This document shows, in pieces, positions 1-6,997 of a DNA stretch of 34,234 nt; within the stretch, counting starts at the first letter, position 1; each line of letters opens with the position of its first letter. The position numbers were made by a program, and so were the translations under genes. The stretch is taken from positions 1 to 34,234 of the forward strand of contig SFFL01000024.1 in the NCBI GenBank assembly GCA_004557825.1, written 5' to 3'. The notes below the pieces were generated by a model. The model searched no databases, was not told the DNA's origin, and saw only the letters and a list, made by a program, of their open reading frames with translations. This DNA is from Bacteroidales bacterium. GTDB lineage: Bacteria > Bacteroidota > Bacteroidia > Bacteroidales > Muribaculaceae.

Positions 1-1
1 G

Positions 2-1648
2 AATCACGCCATCAAAAACTTGTACTGCTATAATCAACATTATGCCAGCTTCTTCGGCGTGCTCTACGGCGAATGCAAAAATGTGCGCTTTATCAATCCC
101 CGCATCTACAGCGAAAAAAAGGGATTGTCGCACGTGGGTGTGGTCGGCGGTTATGTCGGCACCGACCAGAAGCCCGGCACTGTAGAACATGTGTCGATTG
201 AAGGAGGATATATCTACGCTTACTGGACCGATGCAATTCAGGTAGGCGGTCTCGCCGGTTGCTCTAAGGGCGCAACTATCAACAACTGCTATGTGGATGT
301 GACAGTACACACGCATCACAACAACAAAAACACAGCGGTTGGTGGCATTGTCGGCGAACCGCAAAATCCCCTGTCAAATATCACCAATTGCTTCGTAAAG
401 GGTGAAATCAAGCAGACCAACAATATCGACCAGCGTACAGGCGGCGTCGCAGGTAACAGCTGGGGAGCCGTAAAGGTGGACAAATGCATTGCCTGGCTTT
501 CGAATATCACAGGCAAATTTACATCCAACGCCATAAGCGCCAACGGTGTAGGCGAAGGTGTAACCAACTATTGCAATGCCGCCACAACTTACACCCTTAC
601 TACAGACGCCTCCAGCGGTTGCTCCGATCCTAACAAGCCAAACTATTCCAGCTCTGTGCATGGCATAGAGACGTCGGAACCCATCGCTGCCGCAAAGGCG
701 CTGGGCTGGGACCAGACCGTATGGGATCTTTCGGGCAACGAGCCTAAACTCCTCTGGCCCGAGATGCCTCTCAACCCGGTGGAGAAAACCACTACCCTGC
801 TCGACAATTCCGGCTGGACACAGCACACCATCGACAATGGCCTGATATACTACACTTTTAACGGCTACGACAACGTTACCAATGCCTATCAGATTGTCAA
901 CGTTGTGGAGCTTGACCTCACCAACGATGCCTACAGCCTGGTGCTCCCCTGCTCCACTTCGGGCATAACCTGCTCAGAAGCACTGCGCACCACGCCAAAT
1001 GCCGTGGCTGCCGTCAACGCCGCTTATGAGCATGATGCCGTGTATCTGAAGTCCGACAACCGGAAGTATGCCGATGTGTCAATTTCTTCCTCCGACCAGC
1101 GCTACTGGAAGCATGAAGCCGCCATCTACTGGTCTACCTTGTCGGATCTCGATATGGAATTCCCGGCTAAAGATAATGCCGACCCGCTTTTCATTTACAA
1201 GAACGACAAGCACGACAATCTTGTGGCCAGCGCTCCAATGCTCATCTACGACGGCGATCCGCTGGGACTGACTTACGTTGACCCCTCTCTCACCTGGGAC
1301 GACTTCAAAAATCTTGAAAATGAAGACTACCGCCGCCATCAGGGTGTAAGGCACCCGCGCACGGCTATAGCCATCACCGAAGACCGCGACCTGCTGCTCA
1401 TCACCGTCGACGGCCGCTGGAGCGGCAAAGCCGAGGGTATGAACGCCCGCGAGCTTACCAAGTTCCTCGTTCATTATTTCAATCCTCAGTGGGCACTGAA
1501 TATGGACGGCGGCGGATCCACCACTATGTGTGTGAAAGGCTATGGCGACGCTTCGACCAATATCGTCAACTACCCCACCGACAATGAGATATTTGACCAC
1601 ACGGGCGAGCGTGCCGTCAACTCACATTTCGTAATCACAAAAAAATAA
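2..1648 (+). CDS. Secreted GLUG-repeat / NAGPA-type phosphodiester glycosidase domain protein (5' end outside window)
   Basis: The frame is open to the left edge, so the N-terminus and any signal peptide are missing. The first ~170 visible residues hold GLUG-like repeats (VGGLAGCSKGATINNCYV, VGGIVGEPQNPLSNITNCFV, GGVAGNSWGAVKVDKC), a beta-helical motif common in bacterial surface proteins. The second half (from about VTNAYQIVNVVEL) looks like the phosphodiester glycosidase/NAGPA (DUF2233) family: RTAIAITEDRDLLLITVDGR, then MNARELTKFLV and the family signature LNMDGGGSTTM. By family it would cleave a sugar-phosphodiester or act on an exopolysaccharide; the substrate cannot be read from sequence. 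The next gene starts 20 bp downstream on the same strand, so the two are probably co-transcribed and secreted together. Domain call fairly sure, role unsure. Confidence 0.75.
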   Translation, partial: NHAIKNLYCYNQHYASFFGVLYGECKNVRFINPRIYSEKKGLSHVGVVGGYVGTDQKPGTVEHVSIEGGYIYAYWTDAIQVGGLAGCSKGATINNCYVDVTVHTHHNNKNTAVGGIVGEPQNPLSNITNCFVKGEIKQTNNIDQRTGGVAGNSWGAVKVDKCIAWLSNITGKFTSNAISANGVGEGVTNYCNAATTYTLTTDASSGCSDPNKPNYSSSVHGIETSEPIAAAKALGWDQTVWDLSGNEPKLLWPEMPLNPVEKTTTLLDNSGWTQHTIDNGLIYYTFNGYDNVTNAYQIVNVVELDLTNDAYSLVLPCSTSGITCSEALRTTPNAVAAVNAAYEHDAVYLKSDNRKYADVSISSSDQRYWKHEAAIYWSTLSDLDMEFPAKDNADPLFIYKNDKHDNLVASAPMLIYDGDPLGLTYVDPSLTWDDFKNLENEDYRRHQGVRHPRTAIAITEDRDLLLITVDGRWSGKAEGMNARELTKFLVHYFNPQWALNMDGGGSTTMCVKGYGDASTNIVNYPTDNEIFDHTGERAVNSHFVITKK

Positions 1649-1668
1649 AATACAAAACCAACTAAACT

Positions 1669-3180
1669 ATGAAAAAATTAAGCACTGTAGTATTGACCGC
1701 AATTATCGGTGCAGCCTCAGCAAGCGCACAATATGCGCTCCCGGCAGGTGCGTTCTACCGTGGTTGGATTGCCGGTGCAGGCAATTACGGCAAAGCCCTC
1801 AAGGGCACAGAAATCATCACTCCTTCGGGTGCCGATCTGGTATGGACAGCCGACGGAGCTAACTCCGAGGACAAGGAAGCTGTTTACAACTGGACTTTCA
1901 CCACATTCGAGAATGGCGCCTGGACCAGCAAGACTGCCACCGGAGCCTCCATCACCACTCCCGGCTTTCTCTCAGCAACCGAGGCTTTCGACGCCCCTGC
2001 ACTCAATGGCAAAGCTGCCGCTGACAAAGTGCGCAACGCCGGAAACTCGCACATAGGCGACTACGTAGTGCAGTACTCTCCCGCCAATATGAACAAGGCA
2101 CAGACCGGCTACTGCGGCGATGGCAGCTATGAACTCGTATATCAGCCTTCGCTCTCGCTCCCCAACGATTTCTATTATCAGCCCGCAGGTGCCGACCAGG
2201 CCACTTTCAAGCCCGCTGCCTTAGGTTTCGTTATTGAGAAGCCCGCCGCCGCTTTCGGTGTGACCGGACTCGTTTGGACAGGCCGTATCGATAATCTCGG
2301 CAATGAAGGTGACTCCAACCTCCAGAGCCTCAACGGCCACGTTTACAAGCTGAACGACGACAACACCCCGGGCGACGAAATCGCTTCCTGTAAAATCGGT
2401 CGCGCCGACATCCAGACTCTTATGGATGAAAAAGGTTATGCCACAATTCCTATGTATTTCACCAATGGTCCCGTCAATATCAGCGAGAAGGTGGTTGTGC
2501 TCATCGACGGCTTCTGGCGCTCGGTAGCTGTAACCGGTGCCGTTCTGTCGAGCGATGCCAAACTTAAAAACAGTTCCAATGCCGTATATCTGGCCAATGG
2601 CAAAGTAGGCTATTGGAAGGATATTCGTCTCAACGGCACACGCGACAACATCTGGCTGGCTCCCGACCTCTATCTGCACAGCTATACCGTGGGCCTGATC
2701 ATCGAGAACAATGTGATCGTGACTCCCGAGGAAGCTGCAAAACTCAACACTCAGTTTGAAAAGACCGGTGGCGTTGCGGAAATCGAACTCACCCCGAGCC
2801 TCGATCTCAACAAAGCTGCTCTCGAATGTTCCGACGACTGGTTCACCGTAGAATTCGGCCAGCGCGATGCCGCGACATCCAAGCAGACCGTGAAGATTAC
2901 CGCAAGCGAATTCACCGAAGAGGCTCCCGCCGCACGAGCTGAATCCACCGGTCGTAAAGGCTCATTCACCATCACCGCACCCGGCAACACCACCACATTC
3001 ACTGTAGAACAAAGCAAGAGCTCCGGCATCGAAACCGTGGCTGCCGAAACTCCCGTCACCAGCGAATATTTCGACCTCTTCGGCCGCAAGCTCAACGGCA
3101 AACCGGAATCAGGCCTCAGCATCCGCCGCGACACCTTCGCCAACGGCACCACCAAGGCTGTAAAGGTAATCGTCCGCTAA
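1669..3180 (+). CDS. Secreted hypothetical protein with C-terminal sorting-like tail
   Basis: A 503-residue protein with a clear signal peptide (MKKLSTVVLTAIIGAASASA, cleavage before QYALP). I do not recognise the central domain (~25-350). Residues ~350-450 (PEEAAKLNTQFEKTGGVAEI to FTITAPGNTTTFTVEQ) resemble a BACON-like beta-sandwich, a weak call. The C-terminus (TSEYFDLFGRKLNGKPESG, then a basic stretch ending VKVIVR) has the YxLxGRxl...G pattern of Bacteroidetes C-terminal sorting tails, so export to the surface by a type IX-like route is plausible. Its ATG lies 20 bp after the stop of the glycosidase-domain gene, which suggests an operon and a shared surface function. It ends before a large palindrome that probably terminates transcription. 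Confidence 0.7.
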   Translation: MKKLSTVVLTAIIGAASASAQYALPAGAFYRGWIAGAGNYGKALKGTEIITPSGADLVWTADGANSEDKEAVYNWTFTTFENGAWTSKTATGASITTPGFLSATEAFDAPALNGKAAADKVRNAGNSHIGDYVVQYSPANMNKAQTGYCGDGSYELVYQPSLSLPNDFYYQPAGADQATFKPAALGFVIEKPAAAFGVTGLVWTGRIDNLGNEGDSNLQSLNGHVYKLNDDNTPGDEIASCKIGRADIQTLMDEKGYATIPMYFTNGPVNISEKVVVLIDGFWRSVAVTGAVLSSDAKLKNSSNAVYLANGKVGYWKDIRLNGTRDNIWLAPDLYLHSYTVGLIIENNVIVTPEEAAKLNTQFEKTGGVAEIELTPSLDLNKAALECSDDWFTVEFGQRDAATSKQTVKITASEFTEEAPAARAESTGRKGSFTITAPGNTTTFTVEQSKSSGIETVAAETPVTSEYFDLFGRKLNGKPESGLSIRRDTFANGTTKAVKVIVR

Positions 3181-3231
3181 TAAGCCCGGGATTTAGCGCA
3201 ATCGCCCGCTAAGCATACCCGATTATATTTT

Positions 3232-3311
3232 AAAGGGGCTGTATCAAAAAAACCTCGATTTGTACGAATCGTGCTTCAATACAAATCGAGGGGAAAAGAT
3301 ACAGTCCCTTT
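3232..3311. terminator. Nested palindrome A: bidirectional terminator and member of the CTGTATCAAA-arm repeat family
   Basis: Outer arms AAAGGGGCTGTATC (3232-3245) and GATACAGTCCCTTT (3298-3311) pair over 14 positions with one G-T. Inner arms CCTCGATTTGTA (3253-3264) and TACAAATCGAGG (3280-3291) pair perfectly. The element lies between two convergent genes, with A/T-rich flanks on both sides. Its outer arms match those of the elements at 13438, 15953 and 27738. TATATTTT occurs on both flanks (3224-3231 and 3311-3318), a possible target duplication. Confidence 0.7.
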
Positions 3312-3331
3312 ATATTTTTAGTTGCAGGGGA

Positions 3332-4195
3332 TTACTTAGTGGCGGTGGAATCGTCGGTATCGGGCGCCTTGTCGATAAGGTCCATAAACTGGTCGAGGCT
3401 CGGGGTTATGATAATCTGGGTACGACGGTTGAGCTGACGGCCTTCAGGAGTGTCGTTGGATGCCACAGGATTATACTCGCCACGGCCACCGGCAGTGAGG
3501 CGCGAGGGGTCTACACCGAATTTGTTCTGGAGAACCTGCACGACGGATGATGCGCGAAGGGTCGACAGATCCCAGTTGTTGCGGATATTAGGCCGGTTGA
3601 TAGGCACATTGTCGGTGTTGCCCTCCACAAGCACGCTGTAGTTCTTGTAGTCCTTGATTATCTTGGCAATCTTGTCGAGGATGTCCATAGCGTTGGGCGA
3701 AATCTCATAGCTGCCCGATTTAAACAGCATATTGTCGGCCAGCGAGATGTAAACCACGCCTTTGAGCACCTTCACATCCACATCCTTCAGCTCGGAAGAA
3801 TCCAGCGAACGGGTGAGATTGGTGGAAAGCACCATCAGCAGTGAATCGCTTTTCGATTTGGCTGCCACAAGTTGCTTGATATAATTATTGGAGGAGTTGA
3901 TTTCATCGACAAGCTTGGAGATGTTGACATTGCCCGACTGATTTGTAAGCAGACTCTGGTCGAGCGACTTCTGCAGTGCGGCATAGTTGGAGCGCAGTTC
4001 CTGGTTGGCGTTCTTAGCGCCATCGAGCATCTTCTCGAGCGACTCGATTTTAGTGTTTCTTTCGGCAAGAGCAATCTGCGAGGCATTGTAGTCGGCCTGG
4101 AGCAGATTGTATTTTTTGTGGCTTACGCATCCCGAAAGCGAAGCTGCGGATGCGGCGGCAGCAAGAGCAAGAATAAGAAAACCTGATTTTTTCAT
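3332..4195 (-). CDS. OmpA-family peptidoglycan-binding lipoprotein
   Basis: 287 residues. The N-terminus MKKSGFLILALAAAASAASL with lipobox LSGC predicts lipidation at Cys23. Residues ~30-135 are polar and heptad-like, probably a coiled coil. The OmpA C-terminal domain spans ~155-265 (LFKSGSYEISPNAMDILDKI, VEGNTDN at 190-196, NWDLSTLRA at 207-215, GGRGE, NRRTQI), including the Asp/Arg residues that bind diaminopimelate in this family. No beta-barrel segment is present, so this is an envelope-anchoring lipoprotein of the YiaD/Pal type rather than a porin. It ends convergently with the secreted protein upstream, across palindrome A. The ATG is followed directly by the signal sequence, which supports the start. 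Confidence 0.88.
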   Translation of the reverse strand: MKKSGFLILALAAAASAASLSGCVSHKKYNLLQADYNASQIALAERNTKIESLEKMLDGAKNANQELRSNYAALQKSLDQSLLTNQSGNVNISKLVDEINSSNNYIKQLVAAKSKSDSLLMVLSTNLTRSLDSSELKDVDVKVLKGVVYISLADNMLFKSGSYEISPNAMDILDKIAKIIKDYKNYSVLVEGNTDNVPINRPNIRNNWDLSTLRASSVVQVLQNKFGVDPSRLTAGGRGEYNPVASNDTPEGRQLNRRTQIIITPSLDQFMDLIDKAPDTDDSTATK

Positions 4196-4236
4196 TTTAA
4201 AAATTCCTGATAAAGCGCATCTGAGCGCTGTGTTAA

Positions 4237-4252
4237 TAATATAATTATATTA
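4237..4252. promoter_or_regulatory. 16-bp perfect A/T palindrome upstream of the OmpA-like gene
   Basis: TAATATAATTATATTA is its own reverse complement and sits 42 bp upstream of the OmpA-like ATG. CAAA directly beside it (4253-4256) is TTTG on the gene's strand, a possible -33 element, but no good TAnnTTTG follows at normal spacing. It could be an operator or part of the promoter; function is inference. Confidence 0.35.
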
Positions 4253-4312
4253 CAAACGAAGCCGCCCGATGGTTCGCTGTTCCGGGTCAGGAATTTTCCG
4301 AAGAAAGAAGAA

Positions 4313-4357
4313 AACCGGCTCTTGTGAAGGCTTCTAAGCCATGCGCAAGAATCGGTT
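4313..4357 (-). terminator. Terminator of the yqgE transcript
   Basis: On the minus strand three stacked stems form in order: AACCG/CGGTT outermost, TCTTG/CAAGA in the middle, GGCTT/AAGCC innermost with a 2-base loop. A U-rich run follows (TTTTCTTCTTTCTTC, plus-strand 4299-4313). Position 35-80 bp past the yqgE stop fits an intrinsic terminator. Confidence 0.7.
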
Positions 4358-4391
4358 AATGGGGTCAATGATGAGGGGGGGAGAGAGGGAA

Positions 4392-5018
4392 TCAGTTATA
4401 CTGCGGATTCATCGGGTGGTAGAGCCAGTTGCGATACTGCGATCCAAGCAGGCGCACAATCCTATACCAGAATGAGTCGCCATCCTCGGTGAATATCTCC
4501 TTGTTGGCCGGTTTGGGAGCCACCGCCCACACATGCTCTTCAATTTCCTTTTCAAGCTGGAAGGGATCCCAGCCGCTGTAGCCCACGAAAAAGCGCATCT
4601 TTCCTTCGGTGTCGCATCCCATATTCACATAGCGCTTAACCTCATCGAAGTCGCCGCCGATATACAGATTGTCGGCGATGGCGCGGGAATCGTCAAACTC
4701 CTTGCCAAGCGTATGAAGGTAGAACAGCCGGTCGCACGACAGCGGGCCGCCGCAATAAATAGGAATATCCACTTCATCGTTGATGCCTTCGATTGCCTCG
4801 CCGAGAGTGTACCCGGTGGGCTTGTTGAGCACGAGCCCCATCGCCGACTTACCTTTCTCATATTCAATGAGCGAGATTACTCCATGATTGAAGTACTCTT
4901 CCCTGAGAAACGGCTCGGCTACAAGAATTGAGCCTACGTGCGGAGTGCCGGTAGGCAGATTGATCTTGAACAACGATGTATCAAGGTCAGGCATTTCCTG
5001 TTCGTTATCCATGCTCAT
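4392..5018 (-). CDS. yqgE: YqgE/AlgH family protein (DUF179)
   Basis: 208 residues, usual length for the family. It carries the family's N-terminal signature GSILVAEPFL followed by YFNHGVISLIEYEKGKSAMGLVLNKPTG, a central PIYCGGPLSCDRLFYLHT and a C-terminal FFVGYSGWDPFQLEKEI. No signal peptide or membrane segment; probably cytoplasmic. YqgE/AlgH proteins have no firmly established biochemical role. The gene stands alone, with a good Bacteroidetes promoter ~100 bp upstream and its own terminator. A second in-frame ATG two codons in (5012) is an alternative start. Confidence 0.9.
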   Translation of the reverse strand: MSMDNEQEMPDLDTSLFKINLPTGTPHVGSILVAEPFLREEYFNHGVISLIEYEKGKSAMGLVLNKPTGYTLGEAIEGINDEVDIPIYCGGPLSCDRLFYLHTLGKEFDDSRAIADNLYIGGDFDEVKRYVNMGCDTEGKMRFFVGYSGWDPFQLEKEIEEHVWAVAPKPANKEIFTEDGDSFWYRIVRLLGSQYRNWLYHPMNPQYN

Positions 5019-5072
5019 GACTCTTTTTAGTAATATTACTTCACGACAGCAACTGCCATCGCATAACGTGCA

Positions 5073-5093
5073 GGCCGACCGGAGAAATCGGCC
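5073..5093 (-). other. Hairpin in the yqgE 5' leader
   Basis: GGCCGA (5073-5078) and TCGGCC (5088-5093) form a 6-bp perfect stem inside the ~90-nt leader predicted from the promoter at 5116-5147. It may be a post-transcriptional element or incidental. Confidence 0.25.
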
Positions 5094-5115
5094 AATGGGT
5101 AAAAATACCTGATGG

Positions 5116-5147
5116 CGAAGTTACTATTTATTTACTATAGTAACAAA
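5116..5147 (-). promoter_or_regulatory. Promoter of yqgE with embedded dyad
   Basis: On the minus strand TTTG (5144-5147), a 20-bp spacer and TAACTTCG (5116-5123, one mismatch to TAnnTTTG) fit the Bacteroidetes promoter. GTTACTAT (5120-5127) and ATAGTAAC (5137-5144) form an 8-bp perfect dyad that spans the spacer and touches both boxes, so a repressor could act here. Confidence 0.55.
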
Positions 5148-5151
5148 TTTC

Positions 5152-5179
5152 CGGGCAGAAAGATGTGTGTTTCTGCCCG
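5152..5179 (-). terminator. Terminator of trxB
   Basis: CGGGCAGAAA (5152-5161) and TTTCTGCCCG (5170-5179) form a 10-bp perfect stem with an 8-base loop, ~70 bp past the trxB stop. The following minus-strand bases GGAAATTTGTT are only moderately U-rich, so termination may be partial. Confidence 0.6.
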
Positions 5180-5246
5180 AAAATGTATACAAAAACGGAT
5201 ATTTTGCCAAAATTATAGCCGGATAGACCGTAAATATTAACAGCTC

Positions 5247-6191
5247 TTATTCATTGGCCATAGCCAGGAAGCGGTCGGCGTCGAGCGCGGCGCGGCAGCC
5301 CGATGCGGCTGCATTGACAGCCTGCATATAGATTGGATCGGCTACATCCCCGGCGGCAAACACGCCATCAACAGAGGTGTGGGTCGAAGGCGAGAACACC
5401 TTGATGTAACCTTGGTCGTCGAGCTCAAGCTGGTCGCGGAAGAGCGCTGTGTTGGGGTCGTGACCGATAGCCAGGAAGAATCCGTCGATGGCGATCTCGA
5501 AATGACGCTCACGATCGGTGCCCTTGAATTCCACCAGCTTTGCGCCCTGCAGCACATCGTCGCCGGTGAGGCCCTCGGTATTGCAGTTGTAGAGCACCTC
5601 TATATTGTCGCGTTCTTCAATGCGGCGGCGCATCACAGACGAAGCGCGCAGATAATCCTTGCGCACAATCATATACACCTTTTCGGCAATGCCGCTCAGA
5701 TAGAGAGCTTCCTCGGCAGCTGTGTCGCCGCCGCCTACCACAGCCACACGTTTGCGGCGGTAGAAGAATCCGTCGCAGGTAGCGCAGGCCGAAACGCCCA
5801 TACCTATAAACTTCTGTTCGTCGGGCAGGCCAAGATAACGGGCCGACGCACCGGTAGCGATAATCACAGATTCGGCTTTAATGACAGTGTCGCCGGAGAG
5901 GTGCAGCACAAATGGGCGCACGGTAAAGTCGACGCTCGTGACAGTATCGATTTTGATTTCGCCGCCGAATTTCTCGACCTGCTGGCGCATTTTCAGCACG
6001 AGATCCGGACCCTGAACTCCCTCGGGAAATCCGGGGAAATTCTCCACTTCGGTGGTGGTGGTGAGCTGACCGCCGGGCTGCATACCCTCTACGAGTATCG
6101 GCGCCAGATTGGCGCGGGAAGCATATATGGCGGCTGTGTAACCGGCAGGACCACCGCCCACAATCACGCATCGTGTAGTAAGTTCTTTCAT
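5247..6191 (-). CDS. trxB: Thioredoxin reductase
   Basis: 314 residues, the normal length for the low-molecular-weight flavoenzyme that moves electrons from NADPH through FAD to thioredoxin. Visible motifs: FAD-binding GGGPAG (12-17), redox-active CATC (136-139), NADPH-binding GGGDTA (153-158) and C-terminal FAD-binding AAGD (279-282). Cytoplasmic. Thioredoxin can supply reducing power to the B12-dependent RNR encoded 10 kb away, though nothing in the sequence links them. It follows the lolA stop by 75 bp, a gap with an 8-bp dyad and paired 10-bp repeats, so it may have its own control. Confidence 0.96.
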   Translation of the reverse strand: MKELTTRCVIVGGGPAGYTAAIYASRANLAPILVEGMQPGGQLTTTTEVENFPGFPEGVQGPDLVLKMRQQVEKFGGEIKIDTVTSVDFTVRPFVLHLSGDTVIKAESVIIATGASARYLGLPDEQKFIGMGVSACATCDGFFYRRKRVAVVGGGDTAAEEALYLSGIAEKVYMIVRKDYLRASSVMRRRIEERDNIEVLYNCNTEGLTGDDVLQGAKLVEFKGTDRERHFEIAIDGFFLAIGHDPNTALFRDQLELDDQGYIKVFSPSTHTSVDGVFAAGDVADPIYMQAVNAAASGCRAALDADRFLAMANE

Positions 6192-6209
6192 TATATATGG
6201 CTATTTCTT

Positions 6210-6267
6210 AATATTATGCAATTTGCGAATATTATGCTATCTCGGAATTAATGTCAATAACATTAAT
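6210..6267. promoter_or_regulatory. Direct repeat and dyad between lolA and trxB
   Basis: AATATTATGC occurs at 6210-6219 and 6228-6237 (18-bp period). ATTAATGT (6247-6254) and ACATTAAT (6260-6267) form an 8-bp dyad touching the lolA stop. No clear TAnnTTTG was found here. The dyad may be a weak terminator of lolA or a control site for trxB. Confidence 0.3.
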
Positions 6268-6887
6268 CAGCGAAGGTCCACAACCTCTACCCCGCGATAT
6301 TTCTTCGGGTCGAAGCGGTAGGCGGCAACCGGTTTCTTCTTTCCCGGCTTCACCGACGTGATGCTGACGGAGGTAGTGCTGTTGCCGTCGGCATACACCA
6401 CAAGGCGAGTCGGCATTGATGTGGACTTATGCACCACAAGCAAAGCCTTGCGGAAATCCGAAGTTGGCCTCCGGGGCACTATCTCAATCCGCTCCTCGCC
6501 GGCAGCTGCCTTCAGGCGGCGGAATGTGTAATTCTTATCAAGATTGCTGAGCACGGCCAGAGGGTTCACCTCGGCAATCTCGGCAGCTGTAGGCTCGGTG
6601 ACATTCACCTCCTTCTGTGAAGGAGCATACGACCACTGCGTCTTGCCGTCGTACCACACCTGCATCTGCGGAGTGTTGAGCCAGAAGCATTTACCAGCCA
6701 TACTCAACGAGCCGGATGTGGTGGCGCCCCCGGCGTTGACCGAAAACTTCACATCGACCGACGGATGGCTACGCAGGGCATTAACCACCTTGTCGATGGT
6801 GGCTTTGGCCGACGGTTCGGCTGCCCGGGCAGTCAGCCCGAGAAGCATCAGAGGCAATATTATTGCTATAAAGCGAGCTATTTTCAT
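6267..6887 (-). CDS. lolA: LolA-like outer-membrane lipoprotein carrier protein
   Basis: 206 residues from the ATG at 6887; a GTG three codons upstream (6896) is an alternative. The signal peptide MKIARFIAIILPLMLLGLTARA, with cleavage before AEPSAK, predicts a periplasmic protein. The mature part follows the LolA/LolA-like pattern: SVDVKFSVNAGG, SGSLSMAGKCFWLNTPQMQVWYDG, QWSYAPSQKEVNVTEP and NPLAVLSNL. LolA shuttles lipoproteins from inner to outer membrane. It lies downstream of ftsK on the same strand with a 108-bp gap, a pairing I recall from other Bacteroidetes. Specific assignment as the LolA carrier rather than a divergent relative is likely, not certain. Confidence 0.83.
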   Translation of the reverse strand: MKIARFIAIILPLMLLGLTARAAEPSAKATIDKVVNALRSHPSVDVKFSVNAGGATTSGSLSMAGKCFWLNTPQMQVWYDGKTQWSYAPSQKEVNVTEPTAAEIAEVNPLAVLSNLDKNYTFRRLKAAAGEERIEIVPRRPTSDFRKALLVVHKSTSMPTRLVVYADGNSTTSVSITSVKPGKKKPVAAYRFDPKKYRGVEVVDLR

Positions 6888-6969
6888 CTTAATCACATAT
6901 TATAACGTATCGCTGTCAGCAACGGTTCAGCCGCGCGAAAGGGGAAATACGGGTGAAACAGAATCTACT

Positions 6970-6997
6970 CAGTGAAGAATCTAAACAGTGAAGAATC
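6970..6997. repeat. 12-bp direct repeat overlapping the ftsK stop
   Basis: CAGTGAAGAATC occurs at 6970-6981 and 6986-6997 (16-bp period). The second copy overlaps the ftsK stop codon (6996-6998). Confidence 0.6.

Noticed and set aside
3193..3212. Hairpin TTAGCG/CGCTAA after the secreted-protein gene as its terminator
   Set aside because: Short stem with no T-run; the larger palindrome at 3232-3311 is a better candidate.
4258..4300. A tRNA-like stretch (GGTTCG...) after yqgE
   Set aside because: No acceptor stem or cloverleaf could be built; the stretch follows the yqgE terminator.
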